Source: Thermodesulfobacteriales bacterium (GTDB taxonomy: Bacteria; Desulfobacterota; Thermodesulfobacteria; Thermodesulfobacteriales; Thermodesulfatatoraceae). Taken from it: DNA of 57,607 nucleotides. The DNA lies in assembly GCA_026988575.1 (NCBI GenBank), contig JALSKZ010000036.1, positions 1 to 57,607 on the forward strand. The letters run 5' to 3'. The notes below the pieces were generated by a model. It worked only from the letters and a program-made list of their open reading frames with translations. It was not told where the DNA came from and searched no databases. Within the stretch, counting starts at the first letter, position 1. Each line of letters starts with the position of its first letter. This document shows, piece by piece, positions 9,299 to 18,084 of the stretch. Position numbers and translations under genes: made by a program.

Positions 9299-10102
9299 TT
9301 ACTTTAGTCCTAATACGTCTTGCATGTTGTATACGCCTGGGGCCTTTCCTACTACCCAAAGGGCTGCTTTTACTGCCCCTTGAGCAAAGGTGTCGCGGCT
9401 TGCCGCCCGGTGAGTCAGTTCTAAACGTTCTCCTGGGCCAGCAAATAAAACAGTGTGTTCTCCAACTATCTCGCCGGCCCGGATAGTCTGGATGCCGATT
9501 TCTTGGGAAGGCCGTTGCCCTATTATACCTTCGCGACAGAACCGGAAGCTCGACTCGTCCCAGCCCAGGGTTTGGGCAATTACGTTGGCCAAAGCAAGGG
9601 CCGTACCACTGGGGGCATCTTTTTTGAGGCGGTGGTGGGCTTCAATAATTTCGATATCAAAGCCCTGTCCCAGTACGCGGGTGGCCAATTCTACCAATTT
9701 GTAAAGGAGATTTATGCCCAGACTCATGTTGTAGGCCTGAACCAAAGGGAAATGTTGAGTGGCCAATTGGTGTATCTCGCTTAGTTCTTCTTTGCTAAAA
9801 CCCGTGGTACCAATTACCATGGCCTTCCCATATTTGGCATTTATACGGGCGTGAGCTAAAGAGGCCTCGTGAAAAGTAAAGTCGATAATTACGTCTCCCT
9901 TGTCGATGACCTTTTCCAGGGCGTCTTCAATGGGTATGCCCATTTCTGGTAGGCCCAGTACCTGCCCCACGTCCTTGCCTACGGCCGGGTGATCTTTTCT
10001 CTCAAAGGCCGCGGCTAGTTCAATGCCTTCGGTCTTTAAAATGTTTTGAATTATACGGCTTCCCATTCTACCGGTGGCTCCGGCAACAACGGCTTTTACC
10101 AT
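9299..10102 (-). CDS. dapB: 4-hydroxy-tetrahydrodipicolinate reductase
   Basis: DapB reduces the product of DapA to tetrahydrodipicolinate in the lysine/diaminopimelate pathway. The N-terminal Rossmann motif GATGRMGSRI binds NAD(P)H. The catalytic loop EAHHRLKKDAPSGTA is intact, with the conserved histidine pair and lysine. Length is 267 residues. The ATG at 10102 overlaps the end of the DUF4412-like gene by 7 bases. It belongs to the dapF-dapA-(DUF4412)-dapB group. Confidence 0.96.
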   Translation of the reverse strand: MVKAVVAGATGRMGSRIIQNILKTEGIELAAAFERKDHPAVGKDVGQVLGLPEMGIPIEDALEKVIDKGDVIIDFTFHEASLAHARINAKYGKAMVIGTTGFSKEELSEIHQLATQHFPLVQAYNMSLGINLLYKLVELATRVLGQGFDIEIIEAHHRLKKDAPSGTALALANVIAQTLGWDESSFRFCREGIIGQRPSQEIGIQTIRAGEIVGEHTVLFAGPGERLELTHRAASRDTFAQGAVKAALWVVGKAPGVYNMQDVLGLK

Positions 10103-10632
10103 TTTTTTCCTCCTTTAAGCTTAATAGTAAGGTGTGGGCCTAAACCCTTGGGGTATTTGAAAATAGGATCTTTTAAATAATTTTTTTCTATCTTTATGAC
10201 CTGGATAACTTCTTTCTCGTAGAGATCTACGGTCTTTACCGGGAAGCCCGTCTCAATCAAGGTCTTTTGCCTCTCTGTTAGGCCTTCTACAGGGGCTACT
10301 TCACGAAATATCCCTTTGAAGGATAGATATTTACATGTTTGGCCAATATCTTGAGCCAGTTGTGGAGAGAGCCAAAGTTCGCTTACCGGTTCATTGTCCA
10401 TCAGTTTTAATACCTTGTAGGCCTGGTAACCGCATATGAGCCTTTGTTCACGGGTAATTTTATAGGAAATAGCGGGGTGTTTGGGGCCCTCTTTTTCCCT
10501 TGTTTGTAAGACCGGAGGAATTCCGATTTGGTGCTTTATTTGATCTAAAGACGCTACGGTGTAACGTCGATCTCTTACCATAACCGTATAAATTAATCCT
10601 TTTATTCCCCCCAGCAGGGAGAAATAAGCCAT
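10096..10632 (-). CDS. DUF4412-like protein, apparently lacking its N-terminus
   Basis: This is a 178-residue protein with the beta-strand pattern of the DUF4412 domain: RRYTVASLD, then QRLICGYQAYKVLKLMDN and SELWLSP, which fit the region describing protein-bound cofactor or metal in secreted members. Secreted members normally start with a signal peptide and about 50 more residues; both are missing here, and no good ribosome-binding site precedes the ATG at 10632. Only 29 bases separate it from dapA, leaving no room for the missing part. It may be a decayed or rearranged gene kept in the dap operon. The domain assignment is by eye. Confidence 0.5.
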   Translation of the reverse strand: MAYFSLLGGIKGLIYTVMVRDRRYTVASLDQIKHQIGIPPVLQTREKEGPKHPAISYKITREQRLICGYQAYKVLKLMDNEPVSELWLSPQLAQDIGQTCKYLSFKGIFREVAPVEGLTERQKTLIETGFPVKTVDLYEKEVIQVIKIEKNYLKDPIFKYPKGLGPHLTIKLKGGKKW

Positions 10633-10661
10633 CGTTTTTATGGTAAAGACCCTAATTTGAT

Positions 10662-11588
10662 CTAAATTAATTTGTATTCCTCCAGTAAGGTCTTAAGCTT
10701 TTCTACATTTTCTTCACTCATAGCCGCCAGGGGTAAGCGTGCTTCTGCCGAGGCAATCTTGCCCATTAAGGCCAAGGCCGTTTTGGCTGGAACAGGGTTT
10801 GTCTCTATGAACATGGCCTTAAATAGAGGATAGAGCTTGTAGTGTAGCTTGCGTGCTTTTTCCCAGTTTCCTTTTAGACAATAGTTCATCATGGTGGCCA
10901 TTTCCTTAGGGACAATATTGGCGGCCACAGAGATTACCCCTACTCCTCCTAAGGCCATAGTGGGATAGGCGGTAAAGTCGTCACCAGAGAAGACGAGGAA
11001 TTTATTTCCACAGAGCCGAATAATTTCGGTCACCTGTTTCATACTCCCTGTGGCTTCTTTTATGCCTATGATGTTTTTGATTTTAGCCAGTCGAGCCACT
11101 GTTTCTGGGGCCAATGAGACACTGGTTCGCCCGGGGACATTATAAAGGATGATGGGGATCTTTTTTACGGCTTCGGCCACGGCCTTGTAATGCTGATATA
11201 AGCCTTCTTGGGTGGGCTTGTTGTAATAAGGAGTGACCATAAGTACAGCATCTACGCCTATTTCAGCGGCTAATTGGGTAAGGGCGATAGATTGGGCAGT
11301 GTTATTACTACCTGTGCCGGCTATAACGGGGACGCGACCATTTACGGTTTCTACTGTCCATTCGTAAAGGCGCTTTTTTTCTTCCGTGCTCAGGGTCGCC
11401 GATTCTCCTGTGGTACCTACTACTACTATGCCGTGGGTTCCACTTTGGAGGTGCCATTCTACTAGCTCTTTGTAGGATGTCTCGTCTAGTTTGCCTTCTT
11501 TAAAAGGGCTTACAATGGCTACTATAGAACCCCTTAAGCCCTTAGAGGAAGTTCTTTTACAAGTCTGCTTTTTTCTTTGGCCTGTCAT
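10662..11588 (-). CDS. dapA: 4-hydroxy-tetrahydrodipicolinate synthase
   Basis: DapA condenses pyruvate and aspartate semialdehyde, the first committed step of diaminopimelate synthesis. The Schiff-base lysine is in IIGIKEATGS and the tyrosine relay in ILYNVPGRTS; VVGTTGES and TPYYNKPTQEG are also typical. A basic extension of about 18 residues precedes the usual start (LRGSIVAIVSPF). The ATG at 11588 has an AGGAGG-type site upstream. It lies 31 bases after dapF. Confidence 0.96.
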   Translation of the reverse strand: MTGQRKKQTCKRTSSKGLRGSIVAIVSPFKEGKLDETSYKELVEWHLQSGTHGIVVVGTTGESATLSTEEKKRLYEWTVETVNGRVPVIAGTGSNNTAQSIALTQLAAEIGVDAVLMVTPYYNKPTQEGLYQHYKAVAEAVKKIPIILYNVPGRTSVSLAPETVARLAKIKNIIGIKEATGSMKQVTEIIRLCGNKFLVFSGDDFTAYPTMALGGVGVISVAANIVPKEMATMMNYCLKGNWEKARKLHYKLYPLFKAMFIETNPVPAKTALALMGKIASAEARLPLAAMSEENVEKLKTLLEEYKLI

Positions 11589-11619
11589 AAAACCTCCTTT
11601 AATTTTGTTTTAGTAGTTT

Positions 11620-12465
11620 CTACAGCAAGGCTTCTGAAGATAAGGTGGCCCGGTAGATCACGCGGGCCTCTCCTTCTAAATAAACCCTTGTGTGGGGTTC
11701 TGATAAATGAGGCGTAAAGTGGACAATGAGCTCTTCTCCCCCAGCGGTGACCACTTTTACCGGTGGATTTACTAGGCCCTTGGCGGCGGAGATAAGCGCC
11801 GCAGCCGTAGCCCCGGTGCCACAGGCCAGGGTTTCGTCTTCTACGCCCCTTTCGTAAGTCCGAAGGGTTATTTTTTGGGGGCCGAGGACCGCTACAAAAT
11901 TTACGTTAGTCCCTTCCGGGGTAAATTTAGGGTGGAAACGTAAAATACGCCCCCATTCTTTTACGGGAGCTTCTTTTAATGGACCTTCCCAAAATAGAAC
12001 TACATGAGGGACACCGGTGTTTATATAAGAGACGGACAGTTGTTTACCTTCAATTTCTATGGGTATGTCCAGGGACAAATCTTTAGGAGTGGTTAGCTGG
12101 ATATTGACCACCCGGTCAAAGACTTCGGCGCGGATAAGCCCAGCTTTAGTTTCAAAGGCCAGAGGGCTTTGGGCTAGCCCTTCTATTACGGCAAAACGGG
12201 CCGCACAACGTCCACCGTTCCCACACATCTCGGCCTCGCTGCCGTCAGCATTATAAAAACGCCACGAAAATTGGGCCTTGGCGGAAAGCGGTGGTTCTAT
12301 AAGGATTAGGCCATCGGCTCCTACCGATACGGCCCGGCGGCACAGCTTTTGGGCCAGAAGCGGTCCGTCTTCGGGGCTGATCTTGCCGTCAAAATTGTTG
12401 ATTAAGATGAAATCGTTGCCAGAGGCACTCATTTTAGTAAAGACTAAACCCTCAAATCTCTTCAT
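11620..12465 (-). CDS. dapF: Diaminopimelate epimerase
   Basis: DapF converts LL- to meso-diaminopimelate for lysine and peptidoglycan. Both catalytic cysteines are visible: EMCGNGGRCAARF and DETLACGTGATAAAL. The N-terminal KMSASGNDFILI and the central INTGVPHVV are standard. Length is 281 residues. It starts the dapF-dapA-dapB gene group on the minus strand. Confidence 0.96.
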   Translation of the reverse strand: MKRFEGLVFTKMSASGNDFILINNFDGKISPEDGPLLAQKLCRRAVSVGADGLILIEPPLSAKAQFSWRFYNADGSEAEMCGNGGRCAARFAVIEGLAQSPLAFETKAGLIRAEVFDRVVNIQLTTPKDLSLDIPIEIEGKQLSVSYINTGVPHVVLFWEGPLKEAPVKEWGRILRFHPKFTPEGTNVNFVAVLGPQKITLRTYERGVEDETLACGTGATAAALISAAKGLVNPPVKVVTAGGEELIVHFTPHLSEPHTRVYLEGEARVIYRATLSSEALL

Positions 12466-12526
12466 CTACGATAATCCTCCTTCTTTAATGATCGTATAGC
12501 AAATTATGCGAAACTGTCCACCGTGA

Positions 12527-12673
12527 TTAAAAAGATACAAGAGGTGCAGGCGGGATACATAACTCAAGGTTTATGGCTAGAGGGCCTGGGGCCTTAGCGC
12601 TTTTACCCAAAACCCGAGTCACTGTAATTTGCTTTGGGTCCTTGGTAATACCAATAAAGACAGGTTTAGCCAT
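12527..12673 (-). CDS. Possible 48-residue protein overlapping the fapA stop
   Basis: An ATG at 12671-12673 lies inside the end of fapA (ATGGCTAA overlap) and opens a 48-codon frame ending in TAA at 12527-12529. It starts MAKPVFIGITKDPKQ and ends PPAPLVSF. No domain is recognised. The overlapping start is typical of translationally coupled genes in this genome, and the frame fills most of an otherwise empty 200-base gap before dapF. It may still be chance. Confidence 0.35.
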   Translation of the reverse strand: MAKPVFIGITKDPKQITVTRVLGKSAKAPGPLAINLELCIPPAPLVSF

Positions 12674-14084
12674 TCTGGCGGTACACGATCTGTCTACCCT
12701 TGCAATAGAAAGTAATGTCTTTTAGGGGGCGGGAGACTAAGAAATGACGGTTTGTGATCCAGATTTCGGTGCCCGGATATACTATTTCAAAGGCCTTTAC
12801 CGTGGCCTCCCTTAGGAGACCAAGCCTTCGTTTTAAGGCCTTTTGTTCTTCTTCTAAGGTGGTGATGTCCAATAGGAGTTTGCGGTAGTGAAGTTTTAAG
12901 CGTTTAAAAATAGCTTCCCTTTTGGCATCTAACAAACCCTTTTCCCGTAATTCTTTTTCGGTACGTAAGATTTTGCCAATTTTGTCAAAATTTTCGTAGG
13001 CTAAGCTTAGCTTGATCTGAAGCTCTTCAAGCGTGTTATGTAAAGATTGATCGTAGCCGGCCCGCACCACAGTCTTGACGTGGGCACTACTGCCAAGGCT
13101 ACCCACCACAATGGATCCCTTTACGTAGTACTTACCACCTACTATTTTGGCCTCGTGAGCCATACGCAAAGAGCCTCCTACTTCACAGTGCGTATTCAAG
13201 AGATAATCTGAAACACAAAGGTGTTGCCCTATAATAATGTGGGCGTATTCTACTATACTCAAACAGGCGTTACCGCTGCTCTTTATGAAGGTTTTTTCAC
13301 TTTTTATCAGTCCCCCCACGTGGAGATCTCCTTGGACTTCTATAGTGACTTCGTCTTCTACGCTGCCGTTTATTTCCAGATCTCCCTTGCACCATATTTT
13401 AAAACCGCGCTTCACATCTCCGTTTATGGTCAACTTCTTACCGTAAAACCTGATGTTACCTATATCCCAATCTACATTTCCGTTTAGCACAAAAGAGGGC
13501 TTGATACTGTAGCGGCCGTTCTCGTACAAGAGGACTCCATCTTGTTCTGCCTCAAGATATAGACCATCAGCCGACAGTTTTACTCCTTGGCCAAATTTAA
13601 AAGAGGTGTCTTTTCCTGGAACAGGAGGAATTACATCGCCAAAGACGTCCATTCCGGGTGTGCCCGGCGTGGGGGGGATCTTTTCGGCTATGCGTTGTCC
13701 TTTTTGTACGCACACAATGGCGTTTCTTTCCCTATAGTCAATGCGTTCTTCTGAGAGCGGCATGGAGTTAGAAACGGCTACCAGGGGCCTGATAGAGGCA
13801 TCTTGGCCCGCTTTGGGTGGTGTCCCTTCGGCTACTACTATGCGGTCTCGTTGGTATTTCGGGGTATCCAAAATCCTTACAAGTCCCCATTTCTCCAACT
13901 CTTTGCGGAGCGAAATCTTTTCTTCCGGGCTGAGTAAGGGGGGATTTTGCGTAGGGGGCTTTAAATAGGCCTCGAGACGATCAGGAGTAATATGAAGCCA
14001 AAAGGCCCCTTCTAGTACCGGTACCCCTTCCTTGATAAGTTTTTGCCTTTGAGACGTTTCGTTGGCAGACAAAATATCTCCCAT
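12666..14084 (-). CDS. fapA: FapA (DUF342) family protein, polymer-forming beta-helix
   Basis: This is a DUF342/FapA family protein of 472 residues. Residues about 150-200 contain PGMDVFGDVIPPVPGKD. The following region is a right-handed beta-helix with repeated glycine-valine turns (NGNVDWDIGNIRF, INGDVKRGFKI, INGSVEDEV, VGGSL, IVGGKYYVKGSIVVGSLGS). A coiled coil of about 70 residues follows (about 360-430) and a short beta tail ends the protein. The family is named for flagellar assembly, but no flagellar gene is present nearby and its role here is open. Confidence 0.85.
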   Translation of the reverse strand: MGDILSANETSQRQKLIKEGVPVLEGAFWLHITPDRLEAYLKPPTQNPPLLSPEEKISLRKELEKWGLVRILDTPKYQRDRIVVAEGTPPKAGQDASIRPLVAVSNSMPLSEERIDYRERNAIVCVQKGQRIAEKIPPTPGTPGMDVFGDVIPPVPGKDTSFKFGQGVKLSADGLYLEAEQDGVLLYENGRYSIKPSFVLNGNVDWDIGNIRFYGKKLTINGDVKRGFKIWCKGDLEINGSVEDEVTIEVQGDLHVGGLIKSEKTFIKSSGNACLSIVEYAHIIIGQHLCVSDYLLNTHCEVGGSLRMAHEAKIVGGKYYVKGSIVVGSLGSSAHVKTVVRAGYDQSLHNTLEELQIKLSLAYENFDKIGKILRTEKELREKGLLDAKREAIFKRLKLHYRKLLLDITTLEEEQKALKRRLGLLREATVKAFEIVYPGTEIWITNRHFLVSRPLKDITFYCKGRQIVYRQNG

Positions 14085-14201
14085 AATTATTTTCTCTTAA
14101 TGTTTTTATCGAAATCCTTATTAATAAAGATAATTATTTTAATTATTTTATTCACTCTTCTCCCCACGAATAAATTCTGTCCTTTTTCTTTCCCTAAAAC
14201 C

Positions 14202-14231
14202 TTGTGCATATACTATGCATAATTTGCACAA
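14202..14231. promoter_or_regulatory. Dyad-symmetric candidate operator upstream of the Hdr/Mvh cluster
   Basis: TTGTGCA (14202-14208) and TGCACAA (14225-14231) are exact reverse complements 16 bases apart, and an inner palindrome TGCATA-TAC-TATGCA (14205-14219) shares the left arm. The sequence TTGCACAAA recurs at 14358-14366, just upstream of the ribosome-binding site. This looks like a transcription-factor target. The spacing does not fit the Rex or HcpR consensus, so no regulator is named. Confidence 0.4.
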
Positions 14232-14266
14232 AAATATGAAATTTATATCCAATCTTTAACAAAAGC

Positions 14267-14296
14267 TTGACAAATTATAGATAACTATTCTAAAAA
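14267..14296 (+). promoter_or_regulatory. Possible promoter of the hydrogenase/Hdr operon
   Basis: A perfect TTGACA (14267-14272) is followed after 18 bases by TAAAAA (14291-14296), a weak -10 box. The poor -10 would fit a promoter that needs an activator bound at the dyad 36 bases upstream. The call is tentative. Confidence 0.3.
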
Positions 14297-14384
14297 GCTA
14301 AATAGAATAAAGGCGAAATAATTACAGCAAATCTTTTTAGGGCGGGGCGTAAAAGTATTGCACAAATAGCACAAGGAGGGTTTG

Positions 14385-15503
14385 ATGAAAACCTTTCATG
14401 ATCTGAGAGAAGAGGTGGTGGAGAAGGGATTTTGTCACCGCTGTGGAGGGTGTGTTTCTTTCTGCACGGCGGTTAACTTTGGGGCCCTTGGCTTTGATAA
14501 GGACGGGTTTCCCACCTATATCGATGAAGACCGCTGTATAGAGTGTGGAATTTGCTATCTCATCTGTCCTGAGCCTGGGGTTTACGAAAAGGAAGTCAAA
14601 GAGATGGTAGGGTGGCAGCCCCCCATGGGGTCGGTACTTGCTCTAGAGGTAGCGCGCGCGGTAGATCCTGCCATCAGGGCCCTGGGGACGGACGGAGGGG
14701 TGGTAACGGCCATATTGGTCCATCTCCTACAAGAAGGCTTTATTGACGGGGCGGTGGTGGCCAAAAAGACCGGTCCCTTCCAGGTAGAGCCGGTTTTGGC
14801 TACTACGCCCGAAGAACTCCTTCAGTCGGCTGGCTTTTACTTCGATGTAGTCCACGGCATGTACCACAAAAGCAAGGTCTATTCGACTTTTACGCCTTCC
14901 TTTCAGGGGTTGCGCCCGGCCATGAAAGAAAAGCTCCGTCGTATTGCCTTAGTGGGGACGCCTTGCCAGATAAAGGCCCTCCGCAAAATGCAGTATCTCC
15001 AGGTCTCTCCCTCAGAGACTATCTTTTTGCTCTTGGGGCTTTTTTGTTCTGGTCATTTTTCTTTTGGCGAACAAGGGCGTAGACGACTGGAAGAAATAGG
15101 GGGCTTCAAATGGGACGACATCGAAAAGATCAACCTAAAAGACAGGCTTATTATTCGGCTCAAAAGTGGTGAGGTCAAAAATATCCCCTTGACAGAAATA
15201 GAGCCCCTCAAGCGGCCGGCCTGTAAATATTGTGACGACTATTCGGCAGAGTTTGCGGATCTCTCCTTTGGTGGTCTAGGGGCTCCAGACGGTTGGACCA
15301 CGGTGGTGGCGCGCAGCAAAAAAGGCCGGGCGGTTTTAGCAGAGGCTCGTTACAAAGTTATCGAAGAATTTCCCTTGGAACAAGATCCCCAGTTGGTCCG
15401 GCGTGTAAGGCAATTAGTGGAGGAATACTCCACTGCCAAGCGTAAAAGGGCGCAGCAAGAGGAAGAAAAACTTCATCAGCATCCTTTAAAGAAATCTAAT
15501 TAA
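14385..15503 (+). CDS. FrhB/FdhB-type iron-sulfur flavoprotein (coenzyme F420 hydrogenase beta family)
   Basis: This is a 372-residue protein of the FrhB family. Two ferredoxin-type clusters lie at the N-terminus ([11 protein letters not shown] near 17-27 and [15 protein letters not shown] near 52-66). The FrhB N and C domains follow, with [12 protein letters not shown], the nucleotide-loop motif [12 protein letters not shown] and a late [25 protein letters not shown] at 14373 fixes the ATG at 14385. The C-terminus is charged. It heads the hdrACB-mvhDGA operon. In bacteria this family accepts electrons from NAD(P)H, ferredoxin or formate systems rather than F420; as the first gene here it may be an extra electron port for HdrA. 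That role is inference. Confidence 0.85.
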   Translation: MKTFHDLREEVVEKGFCHRCGGCVSFCTAVNFGALGFDKDGFPTYIDEDRCIECGICYLICPEPGVYEKEVKEMVGWQPPMGSVLALEVARAVDPAIRALGTDGGVVTAILVHLLQEGFIDGAVVAKKTGPFQVEPVLATTPEELLQSAGFYFDVVHGMYHKSKVYSTFTPSFQGLRPAMKEKLRRIALVGTPCQIKALRKMQYLQVSPSETIFLLLGLFCSGHFSFGEQGRRRLEEIGGFKWDDIEKINLKDRLIIRLKSGEVKNIPLTEIEPLKRPACKYCDDYSAEFADLSFGGLGAPDGWTTVVARSKKGRAVLAEARYKVIEEFPLEQDPQLVRRVRQLVEEYSTAKRKRAQQEEEKLHQHPLKKSN

Positions 15504-15519
15504 TTTTAGGAGGAGGCTT

Positions 15520-17535
15520 ATGGCCAAAGTTGGAGTTTATGTCTGTCATTGCGGTGAAAATATTGCCGGCGTGGTGGACTGTGAGGCGGTAAGGTCCTTT
15601 GCGGAAAGACTTCCTGGAGTAACGGTGGCCCGTAGCTACCTTTTTATGTGTTCAGATCCCGGGCAGGAAATAATTAAAAAAGACATCAAAGAAGGCCTTG
15701 TAGACCGGGTTGTAGTAGCTGCTTGTACTCCTCGTACACATGAGCCTATTTTCCGCAAGGCTTTAGAAGCTGCAGGGCTTAATAAATATCTTTTAGAGAT
15801 GGCCAATATACGTGATCAGGATTCCTGGGTACATCCTCACGATAAAGAAGGGGCTACGGAAAAGGCCAAACAATTAGTGGCTTCTGCCGTGGCTAAGGCC
15901 CGTTTGCTAGAACCTTTGGAAGAATTAGAGGTAGGGGTTGAGCGTTCGGCTATGGTAGTGGGGGGTGGTGTAGCAGGTATGTTTGCCTCCCTGGAGCTGG
16001 CCAATATGGGCTATAAAGTCTATTTGGTAGAAAAGCAGCCCTCTATCGGGGGGGTGATGGCCCAGCTTGATAAGACCTTCCCTACCAATGACTGCTCGGC
16101 GTGAATACTCACCCCTATAATGGTGCAGGTTAGCACCAACCCCAACATTCAACTCCTTACCTATTCTGAGGTAGAAGAAGTAAGTGGCTTTGTGGGCAAC
16201 TTTCAGGTGAAGGTACGTAAGAAGCAGGCCTGGGTTGACTGGGAAAAGTGTACCGGGTGTGGCGAGTGTACCGAAAAGTGCCCGGTAAAGGTGCCCAATG
16301 AATTTAATGCTGGTCTCGATCATCGCGGTGCCGTTTACATCCAGTTCCCTCAGGCGGTGCCCAAAAAGGCCGTAATTGATATTAACAACTGTATCAACTG
16401 TGCCGGCCGCAAATTTGGCACAGAGCCTAGAATAAGCAAGCGTACAGGCAAGCCTATCTTGGCCCCTTGTGAAAGGGCCTGTCCGGCAGGGGCTATCAAT
16501 CGTTCGCTTCCCCTTTCCCCAGAAGGAGAAGTCTTGGAACTAAAGGTGGGCACTATAATCGTGGCCACAGGCTTTAAAGTGATGGAAAAGGACTGGTTTA
16601 AGGAGTATGCCCCCCAACATCCAGATGTGATTACGGCCCTTCAGCTGGAGCGTTTGATGTCGGCTACCGGTCCCACAGGGGGAAAGATCTTAAGACCCTC
16701 CAACCAAAAGAAGCCCAAGGTGATCTCTTTTATCTCCTGTGTAGGGTCTCGTGACGCCAAATACCACACCTACTGTTCGCGGGTTTGTTGCATGTACATG
16801 ATCAAACAGGCACGCATCATAAAAGAGAAATACCCTGATATAGAAATTTATATGCACTTTATGGACGTGCGAACCCCCGGTAAGGATTATGATGAGTACT
16901 ATACCGCGGCCATAGAAAAGGGGATTACCTTCCTGCGTGGGAAGCCCGGGGGTATTGAGGTCCTGCCTGATGGGCGTCTTCGGGTCATGGGATACGACGC
17001 CAATCTGGACAAAGATATTGAAGTAGATGCCGATTTGGTGGTCCTGGCCACGGCCATGGAAGTGCCCGAGGATATAAAGCAACTGGCTCAAAAGCTAAGT
17101 TTGAGTCTTGATGCCTCGGGTTTCTTTAAAGAACTGCATCCCAAATTAAAGCCGGTAGAAACAGCGGTAGAAGGGGTCTTCTTAGCGGGTTGTTGCCAAG
17201 GGCCCAAGGACATCCCCGATACGGTAAGTCAGGCCAAGGGTGCTGCTGCTGCCGCGGCTGTACCCCTTGCCCAGGGCAAGGTGACCATAGAACCCACTAT
17301 TTCGGAGGTAGATCCACAACGTTGTAGTGGGTGTGGCCTATGTGTACCCCTTTGTCCTTATCACGCCATAAGCCTAAGGGAGTATCAGGGTAAGCTCAGG
17401 GCCAAGATTGAATTTACACAGTGCAAGGGCTGTGGAGTGTGTGCCGCGGCCTGTCCTTCTAAGGCCATAATACTCCACGGTTTTACCGACGAACAGATCG
17501 AGGCCCAGGTAGAGGCCCTTACTTCCTGTTGGTAG
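15520..17535 (+). CDS. hdrA: Heterodisulfide reductase subunit A, selenocysteine-containing
   Basis: HdrA is the FAD/iron-sulfur hub of the electron-bifurcating Hdr-Mvh complex. The frame is interrupted by TGA at 16102-16104 (codon 195) within [13 protein letters not shown], exactly where other HdrA proteins have the conserved cysteine of DCSxCIL. It continues in the same frame with HdrA sequence to 17535, giving 671 residues. A hairpin follows the TGA (separate entry). Seen in order: N-terminal [10 protein letters not shown]; the FAD motif [16 protein letters not shown]; an inserted ferredoxin [32 protein letters not shown]; and two C-terminal clusters [12 protein letters not shown] and [18 protein letters not shown] precedes the ATG. 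Confidence 0.93.
16102..16138 (+). promoter_or_regulatory. Bacterial-type SECIS hairpin after the hdrA UGA
   Basis: After TGA (16102-16104), TGGTGC (16121-16126) pairs with GCACCA (16133-16138) around the loop AGGTTA. The 6-bp stem begins 16 bases after the TGA and the loop carries GGT/GU, as in the SelB-binding hairpin of E. coli fdhF, whose loop region (GCAGGUCUGC) is very similar. Distance, stem and loop all fit a bacterial SECIS. Confidence 0.8.
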
Positions 17536-17545
17536 GAGGGATAGT

Positions 17546-18058
17546 ATGAATGTTATTAATGTGACCTCAAAGAATCGCCAAGAAGCCATAGAGAAGATTA
17601 TCGCCCTTGGGGGTGAAGGGATAGTACGCTGTATTCAGTGTGGGGCATGCGCTTCGGTTTGTCCCTTGGCTCGTACGGGTTTTACCCTCAACTGTAAAAA
17701 GCTCATCCGCCTGATCCAAACGGGCCATTGGGAAGAAATGATCGAAGATCCCTCAACCTGGGCCTGTGTAGCCTGTAACAGGTGTACCGAGGTCTGTCCG
17801 CGAGATGTAAAACCTTCGGAGATTATTTTTGCTTATCGTCGGTTCCAGGCCATGGAACTTGCCATATCCACTTCGGCCACTATGAGCCAGATGAACCTGT
17901 ATATGAAGGGCCACGCGGTATTTTCAGAGGCGGCGCAGCTGCGTCAAAAAGTCGGCTTACCCCCTTTGCCGCCCACTACTTTGTCTGACGAAAAGGCCCT
18001 CAAGGAAGTACAGACATTGCTTGAAAATAGCCCCATGGCAGAGCTGGGACTTTTTTAA
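17546..18058 (+). CDS. hdrC: Heterodisulfide reductase subunit C
   Basis: HdrC is the small iron-sulfur subunit passing electrons from HdrA to HdrB. It carries two [4Fe-4S] motifs: CIQCGACASVCPLARTG near residues 29-45 and CVACNRCTEVCPRD near 74-88. The remaining part is helical with an SATMSQMNLYMKGHAVF segment. The 170-residue length is typical. It lies 10 bases after hdrA and 26 bases before hdrB. Confidence 0.94.
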   Translation: MNVINVTSKNRQEAIEKIIALGGEGIVRCIQCGACASVCPLARTGFTLNCKKLIRLIQTGHWEEMIEDPSTWACVACNRCTEVCPRDVKPSEIIFAYRRFQAMELAISTSATMSQMNLYMKGHAVFSEAAQLRQKVGLPPLPPTTLSDEKALKEVQTLLENSPMAELGLF

Positions 18059-18084
18059 AGTCAACCCAAGAGGAGGAACACCAA

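Larger units (their letters stand above)
14085..14384. other. AT-rich divergent intergenic region before the Hdr/Mvh cluster
   Basis: This 300-base region between fapA and the frhB-like gene is visibly richer in A and T than the genes on either side. It holds a TTGTGCA/TGCACAA dyad (14202-14231), a TTGACA box (14267-14272), a repeat of the half-site (14358-14366) and the ribosome-binding site AAGGAGG (14373-14379). No gene is seen in it. Confidence 0.6.

Noticed and set aside
14202-14231. Rex or HcpR operator before the Hdr cluster
   Set aside because: The half-sites are 16 bases apart, whereas Rex and HcpR sites are compact palindromes with a short centre. The motif was kept as an unassigned dyad.
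16102-16104. hdrA as a pseudogene or frameshift
   Set aside because: The frame is unchanged on both sides of the TGA, the residue replaced is the conserved cysteine, and a SECIS-like hairpin follows. A random nonsense mutation would not show all three.
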